A stretch of 64,000 nt of DNA from Pseudomonadota bacterium (lineage in GTDB: Bacteria > Pseudomonadota > Alphaproteobacteria > Rhizobiales > Rhizobiaceae), in contig JAEYDD010000057.1 in NCBI GenBank assembly GCA_023404095.1, positions 69,085-133,084 of the forward strand. The letters run 5' to 3'. Positions within the stretch are counted from its first letter, which is position 1. Each line of letters begins with the position of its first letter. Shown piece after piece: positions 60,386 to 64,000 of the stretch. The position numbers and the translations under genes are program-made. The notes under the pieces were generated by a model. It saw only the letters and a list, made by a program, of their open reading frames with translations, made no database searches and was not told the DNA's origin.

Positions 60386-61238
60386 TGAGAACCGGGTGAT
60401 CGCCGCGAAACTCCGCGAATATGCCGATCTGCTCGAGCAGCAGGGTGCGGATGGCTTCCGGGAGAAGGCCTACCGAAGGGCGGCCGACGTTGTCGCCATG
60501 CTCGACCGGCCGGTGGGCGAGATACTCGCACGCGAGGGCAGGCAAGGGCTGGTCGATCTGCCGGCCGTCGGGTCGGGCATTGCTGGCGCGATTGCCGAGA
60601 TGCTGGTGACTGGTCGATGGTCGCAACTGCAAAGGTTGCGCGGGGAACTGGAGCCCGACGCACTGTTGCAGACGATCCCGGGCATCGGGCCCGAATTGGC
60701 ACGCAGACTGGCCGACGACCTCCACATCGAGACGCTTGAGGAGCTGGAGGTGGCTGCCCATGGCGGTAAGCTTTCGCGGTTGCCGGGGTTTGGTCCCCGT
60801 CGCGAGCAGATGATCATCGCAGCTCTTTCCGATCGGCTCGGCCGCCGTCACCTGAGGCAAGGCTTTCGGCTTGCGCCTCAGCCGTCCAACGATCTAATTC
60901 TTGAGGTGGATCGCCTGTATCGACAGAAAGCCGCCGAAGGGGCACTGCGGATCATCGCGCCGAAACGCTTCAATCCCTCCGGGAAGGCGTGGCTGCCGGT
61001 GCTTCATGTCCGTCGCGGCGACTGGCATTTCACTGCGCTCTATTCCAATACCGCAGTCGCTCATCGGCTGGGAAAGACCAAAGACTGGGTGGTGATCCAT
61101 TATCAGGCCGCAGGGCAGCCGGAGGGTCGGTGCACCGTGGTCACCGAGACGCGCGGGCCATTGTCAGGCGATCGTGTGGTGAGGGGCGGCGAGGACGAGA
61201 TTGTTGCCGGGCGTTTCGGCGAGCCTAAAGTGTACTGA
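60324..61238 (+). CDS. helix-hairpin-helix protein resembling the N-terminal part of family X DNA polymerases
   Basis: 304 residues from GTG at 60324, which follows AGGAAGGATA. Residues about 20-170 match the Pol beta/PolX 8-kDa and HhH regions (LREYADLLEQQGADGFREKA, YRRAADVVAMLDRPVGEIL, LPAVGSGIAGAIAEML, TIPGIGPELARRLADDLHIE, RLPGFGPRREQMI). The nucleotidyl-transferase palm Asp residues are not visible. The C-terminal half (RIIAPKRFNPSGKAWLPVLH, HFTALYSNTAVAHRLGKTKD) looks like a separate small domain. It is translationally coupled to ppsA (62-nt overlap). Confidence 0.68.
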   Translation: MTVAHQQPDPQASARTDTTGDENRVIAAKLREYADLLEQQGADGFREKAYRRAADVVAMLDRPVGEILAREGRQGLVDLPAVGSGIAGAIAEMLVTGRWSQLQRLRGELEPDALLQTIPGIGPELARRLADDLHIETLEELEVAAHGGKLSRLPGFGPRREQMIIAALSDRLGRRHLRQGFRLAPQPSNDLILEVDRLYRQKAAEGALRIIAPKRFNPSGKAWLPVLHVRRGDWHFTALYSNTAVAHRLGKTKDWVVIHYQAAGQPEGRCTVVTETRGPLSGDRVVRGGEDEIVAGRFGEPKVY

Positions 61239-61286
61239 GGCCCACGATATCAATGGCCGGACGGCATGGGCCAGAACCATTCGCCT

Positions 61287-62003
61287 TCAACCCTGCTTCC
61301 CTTCGAGCAGGAGAGGCATTCTGTCCGGCGACGGCAACTCTCCCGTAACCACGCTCAGGCGGTTCGTTACTCCGTTGACGCCCGCAACGCACTCCGCGGC
61401 AGCGCAGGCTGCTTCGCGTTTTGCCTCATCCGAAACGTGTCCCCACAGAAAGACGTTGCCGTCTGTCACCGCGACGTCGATCAATTCGCGTTCGAGGCCT
61501 ACATCCTCGCACAGCCGGGCCAGAATGGCGCGACGCAAGGCGCGGTCGCCAGACGCGATCTCTTCGGGCGCATAGGATGCAACCGCCCGCAAAAGGTCCT
61601 GCCGGCTGACGATGCCGACGACCGTTTCACCGCGCAGGACCGGAACCCGATTCACGTCGTTGGCCACCATGATGGCGGCGATGCGGTCTGCCTGGGTCGT
61701 TTCATTGATCGTGATGACGTGTCGGCTCATCACGTCGCCGACGCGCCAGCCGTGACGCTTGACATAGTCGTCAGTGGGTGGGGTGGCAGCGGCCAATCGA
61801 CCTTTTTCAAACCAGAACGAGGGGCTTAGCTCTGCTCGCTGGAGCAGGTCGCCCTCGCTCAACATGCCGACCAGCCGATGGCCCGCATCGCAGACCGGAA
61901 GGCCGCTGATGCGATTGGCGAGCATGATGCGGGCCGCATCTCCGACGCTGTAGTCCGGGGTGATCGAAATGACCCTCGACGTCATGATGTCCTTCGCCTT
62001 CAT
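61287..62003 (-). CDS. CBS-pair protein with C-terminal BON domain
   Basis: 238 residues. Two CBS domains (AKDIMTSRVISITPDYSVGD; VGDVMSRHVITINETTQADR; both about 1-145) and a BON-like region (about 150-225; RAILARLCEDVGLERELIDV, VFLWGHVSDEAKREAACAA). CBS pairs sense adenylates, and BON domains bind membranes or lipids. The ATG at 62003 has GGAGGCGCGTA upstream and an anaerobox 69.5 nt away. Confidence 0.88.
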   Translation of the reverse strand: MKAKDIMTSRVISITPDYSVGDAARIMLANRISGLPVCDAGHRLVGMLSEGDLLQRAELSPSFWFEKGRLAAATPPTDDYVKRHGWRVGDVMSRHVITINETTQADRIAAIMVANDVNRVPVLRGETVVGIVSRQDLLRAVASYAPEEIASGDRALRRAILARLCEDVGLERELIDVAVTDGNVFLWGHVSDEAKREAACAAAECVAGVNGVTNRLSVVTGELPSPDRMPLLLEGKQG

Positions 62004-62065
62004 TACGCGCCTCCGTTTCCAGGGACCATTTTGTTTAATGCTGTCGCAGGGCAAACGGGGCGGCA

Positions 62066-62079
62066 TTGACGAGGATCAA
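62066..62079. promoter_or_regulatory. anaerobox between CBS-BON and chaB
   Basis: TTGAC-GAGG-ATCAA, centre 69.5 nt before the CBS-BON start (minus strand) and 52.5 nt before the chaB start (plus strand). It may act in both directions. Confidence 0.7.
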
Positions 62080-62124
62080 GGATGGGTTGCCCAATGGGCC
62101 AAGTCGGGAACAGGGAGCATGGCT

Positions 62125-62337
62125 ATGCCTTACGCAGAAAACGCCGACCTTCCGCTGTCCTTGCGGCGATCCTTGCCGGAACACGCGCAGGACATCTATC
62201 GCGAGGCGTTCAATCACGCTTTTGCAGCCCATGCCAACGACCCACGCCAGGAAGAGGCTGCCCACCGGATAGCGTGGGGCGCAGTGAAGCGCTCCTTTGT
62301 CAAAACGAAGGAGGGCTGGGTCGTGCGCAGTGATTGA
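62125..62337 (+). CDS. chaB: ChaB-family small protein
   Basis: 70 residues beginning MPYAENADLPLSLRRSLPEH and continuing AQDIYREAFNHAF, then RQEEAAHRIAWGAVKRSF, which match ChaB almost throughout (a small helical protein linked to cation transport regulation in E. coli, role unclear). ATG at 62125 has AGGGAG 7 nt upstream; the ATG two codons earlier is too close to it. Confidence 0.88.
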   Translation: MPYAENADLPLSLRRSLPEHAQDIYREAFNHAFAAHANDPRQEEAAHRIAWGAVKRSFVKTKEGWVVRSD

Positions 62338-62425
62338 AGCGTGTTTCATGCGCGAAGCTTCGTTGCCGCCGCACCGTCTGATTCAAGGCCGGCGCTGGTT
62401 GAGCCTGCCGGAAAGCGGCGGCCCA

Positions 62426-62842
62426 TCAGTGGTGGCCGCTCACCGCCTTCAGCAACTCGTCATTCAGCTTCTTGTCCCCGGAATGCGACACGTCGCCGAT
62501 GCTCAGCATGCCGACCATGCGTTTCTTGCCGTCGATCACCGGCAGCCGGCGAATCTTCTTTTCTTCCATCAGATGGACGGCCTCTTCCAGCGTGTCTTCC
62601 GTTCGGCAGTAGGCGATGCCGGGGGACATGATGTCGCGCGCCGTCAACGACGACACGTCTAGCCCGTTCGGCACGGCGCGGATCGCGATATCCCGGTCCG
62701 TCACCATCCCGATAAGGCGGTCGTCTTCGCCGACCGGCACCGCGCCGATATCCTGTTCCTTCATGATTTTCGCAACGTCGGAAACGGGCATGGTCGGTGG
62801 CACCCAGGAGACCTTCTTGTGCATTGCGTCCGAGACTTTCAT
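62426..62842 (-). CDS. CBS-pair protein
   Basis: 138 residues made of two CBS domains: MKVSDAMHKKVSWVPPTMPV, IMKEQDIGAVPVGEDDRLIG, MVTDRDIAIRAV; then ARDIMSPGIAYCRTEDTLEE, MEEKKIRRLPVIDGKKRMVG, MLSIGDVSH. No other domain. Likely an adenylate-binding regulator; such stand-alone pairs are common in stress regulons. The upstream box centre lies 63.5 nt from the ATG. TAAAATAAAGCG between the box and gene is AT-rich enough for a -10. Confidence 0.9.
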   Translation of the reverse strand: MKVSDAMHKKVSWVPPTMPVSDVAKIMKEQDIGAVPVGEDDRLIGMVTDRDIAIRAVPNGLDVSSLTARDIMSPGIAYCRTEDTLEEAVHLMEEKKIRRLPVIDGKKRMVGMLSIGDVSHSGDKKLNDELLKAVSGHH

Positions 62843-62898
62843 CGTTCCATCTCCTCTTTCATAAACTCCTAAAATAAAGCGATTGGTCGGCAGGCACC

Positions 62899-62912
62899 TT
62901 GATGGCGATCAA
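62899..62912. promoter_or_regulatory. anaerobox of the CBS gene
   Basis: TTGAT-GGCG-ATCAA, an exact consensus, centre 63.5 nt before the CBS start (minus strand). Confidence 0.78.
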
Positions 62913-62948
62913 GTCATGACAGGATGAGGCTAAGGCTTTGTGCCGCCA

Positions 62949-62962
62949 TTGATCGGCGTCAA
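62949..62962. promoter_or_regulatory. anaerobox of the DUF2267 gene
   Basis: TTGAT-CGGC-GTCAA, centre 58.5 nt before the ATG at 63014 (plus strand). Confidence 0.75.
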
Positions 62963-63013
62963 TCTTATGCCGGCTCACATGCGCTAGAGTTTTTTTAATG
63001 ATGGAGGGAGGCC

Positions 63014-63457
63014 ATGAACGATACACATGTCGCGGCGCTGGATCATACCATCCAGCAAACCAATCGCTGGCTGAAGGCGCTTGTCAGCGACTACAATTTC
63101 AACGATCGACACCAGGCCTACAACGCCCTCAGGGCGGTGCTCCATGCGTTGCGCGACCGCCTGACGGTCGAACAGGCGGCCCATCTCGGGGCCCAGTTTC
63201 CGATCCTGGTGCGCGGAATCTATTATGAGGGCTGGCACCTCGGTTCGAGATCGGCACTGGAGCGTCAGGTGGACGAGTTCGCTGCCCGCGTAGCTCAGGA
63301 CCTGCCACAGCAGTTCCCGCGCGATCCGGTTAGTACGACAAAGGCAGTGTTCGCCCTGCTCTGGACGGAACTGGATCCGGGGGAGACTGCCAAGATCATC
63401 GATGCGCTTCCCGTGCCGCTGCGGGCCCTGTGGCCGGAAGCAGCGCGCCGCAGTTGA
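63014..63457 (+). CDS. DUF2267 family protein
   Basis: 147 residues: TNRWLKALVSDYNFNDRHQA, YNALRAVLHALRDRLTVEQA, HLGAQFPILVRGIYYEGWHL and VFALLWTELDPGETAKIIDA are DUF2267 hallmarks (two similar helical halves). Role unknown; frequent in low-oxygen or general-stress gene clusters. ATG preceded by GGAGGGAGGCC. The next gene, a truncated USP, starts 55 nt later. Confidence 0.88.
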   Translation: MNDTHVAALDHTIQQTNRWLKALVSDYNFNDRHQAYNALRAVLHALRDRLTVEQAAHLGAQFPILVRGIYYEGWHLGSRSALERQVDEFAARVAQDLPQQFPRDPVSTTKAVFALLWTELDPGETAKIIDALPVPLRALWPEAARRS

Positions 63458-63511
63458 CGACATGTACCTCCAGGGCTTTCGCGCAGGTGAAGGCGACACG
63501 TTGGAAGGGAT

Positions 63512-63645
63512 ATGGTGACGACTTGGAAGACTGTGCTGTTTGTGACTGCACCGCGCGACAGCGACGAGGACCTGAAGGCCGCCATCGCTTTGTGCATTGC
63601 CTGTGGCGCCCACCTGTCGGTACTGCTTCTGATCATCGCGGCGCA
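63512..63645 (+). pseudogene. 5' fragment of a universal stress protein gene
   Basis: The first 44 codons (TTWKTVLFVTAPRDSDEDLK, AAIALCIACGAHLSVLLLII) align with the start of the tandem USP at 52502 (FKTILSVTGTSQSDRDVKLA, then GAHLSVFLI). After AAH the sequence loses all USP character and reads into unrelated DNA (stop at 63752). GGAAGGG precedes the ATG. The gene is truncated at the junction to the region beside an IS element. Confidence 0.7.
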
Positions 63646-63888
63646 TCCGTTTTTCTCAACACGAATTTGTCGAGCATCGGCGGCCAGATTTCGGAAAACG
63701 GCCCCGGACAGACTGGCAGTTGGGCGCGGAGCCAATCACTTGCCAGTAATCTGAGCTTCCGTGGATCCATCAGGCCACGTCCTCTGCTCCAAACAGGCCA
63801 GCTTGCCCTGTTTTGCCCTCGCGAATCTCCTCGCGAGCCGCTGCTCTCCTCGTATCGTGATTCTTCAGTGCCGCTGACCTTTCCCCGC
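63646..63888. other. unassigned DNA between the truncated USP and the IS element
   Basis: No gene recognised. A minus-strand frame contains MDPRKLRLLASDWLRAQLPV, which I cannot assign. It may be a remnant of an older insertion. TGACCTTTCCCC (63875) resembles an IS end and is followed closely by another, TGACCTAATCC (63889). Confidence 0.4.
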
Positions 63889-64000
63889 TGACCTAATCCA
63901 TTTTGAAGTAAGCTCTGGCCCATTGAGAGGACCAGGGAATGAAGCGCAACCGTTTCACAGACGAACAGATCGTCGGCATTCTGAAGGAGCATGAGGCGGG
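63889..64000 (+). mobile_element. left end of an IS3-family element, partial
   Basis: Begins about TGACCTAATCCATTTTGAAG, a terminal repeat-like sequence (boundary uncertain, 63875 or 63889), and enters a transposase gene at 63939. Cut by the right edge. Confidence 0.65.
63939..64000 (+). CDS. IS3-family transposase OrfA, 5' end only
   Basis: The first 20 codons read MKRNRFTDEQIVGILKEHEA, the well-known start of IS3/IS51-group OrfA HTH transposase subunits. CAGGGA precedes the ATG. The remainder lies beyond the window. Confidence 0.85.
   Translation, partial: MKRNRFTDEQIVGILKEHEA

Overview
The window looks like chromosome or a large replicon of a Rhizobiales bacterium, most likely Rhizobiaceae (Sinorhizobium/Ensifer, Rhizobium or Shinella-like). 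This rests on high GC, the gene families, palindromic intergenic repeats of the rhizobial type, and FixK/FnrN-type operator sites. No tRNA, rRNA, CRISPR array or replication origin was recognised. All family calls come from reading protein motifs, not from database searches.

Left part (0-31 kb) is ordinary accessory metabolism. On the minus strand lies modABC (molybdate import; modC is cut by the left edge), divergent from trmO/tsaA across a Mo-box-like palindrome, then an SDR dehydrogenase with a frameshifted TOBE-domain remnant at its 3' end, a 51-residue membrane microprotein and an FAD-linked 2-hydroxyacid dehydrogenase. A divergent FCD-type GntR regulator heads a plus-strand cluster with a PLP C-S lyase-like enzyme and a complete sugar-type ABC importer (binding protein, two permeases, ATPase), with palindromic repeats on both sides. 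Next come a GST, an outer-membrane protein, beta-alanine:pyruvate aminotransferase with its divergent XRE-cupin regulator, a membrane adenylate/guanylate cyclase, a 986-residue RTX-repeat protein, hemN with an anaerobox, a DUF899 protein with a small membrane partner, a TPR/HTH regulator with a beta-propeller protein, a GFA protein, and a four-gene operon (MFS, cyclophilin-like, alpha/beta hydrolase, carboxymuconolactone decarboxylase-cupin fusion) divergent from a LysR gene.

Middle part (31-43.9 kb): a tripartite tricarboxylate transporter (tctCBA) with a PrpF/4-oxalomesaconate tautomerase-like enzyme and divergent LysR; two exported YtcJ-type amidohydrolases, the first behind an anaerobox; a Tat-exported alkyl sulfatase; and a small c-type cytochrome.

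Right part (44-63.5 kb) is the most interesting. It is a dense block of stress and energy genes studded with TTGA-N6-TCAA boxes (FNR/FixK/FnrN type): beta-CASP RNase-like protein, CBS-containing site-2 protease, MacB/DevBCA-like exporter, universal stress proteins, a glucokinase-like probable pseudokinase, a PRPP synthetase paralogue, a COG2187 kinase-like protein that appears to start at ATC, a GroEL paralogue without GroES, PEP synthase, an HhH/Pol-X-like protein, CBS-BON, ChaB, CBS and DUF2267 proteins. Eleven boxes were found in the window (one at hemN, one at the first amidohydrolase, nine in this block). In nine of ten promoter assignments the box centre lies 56-70 nt before the inferred start codon, the spacing expected for a class II FNR-type promoter with a short leader. 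I infer an oxygen-limitation stress island; its regulator is not in the window. The block shows decay: one universal stress gene is a multi-frameshift pseudogene and another is truncated next to an IS3-family element at the right edge.
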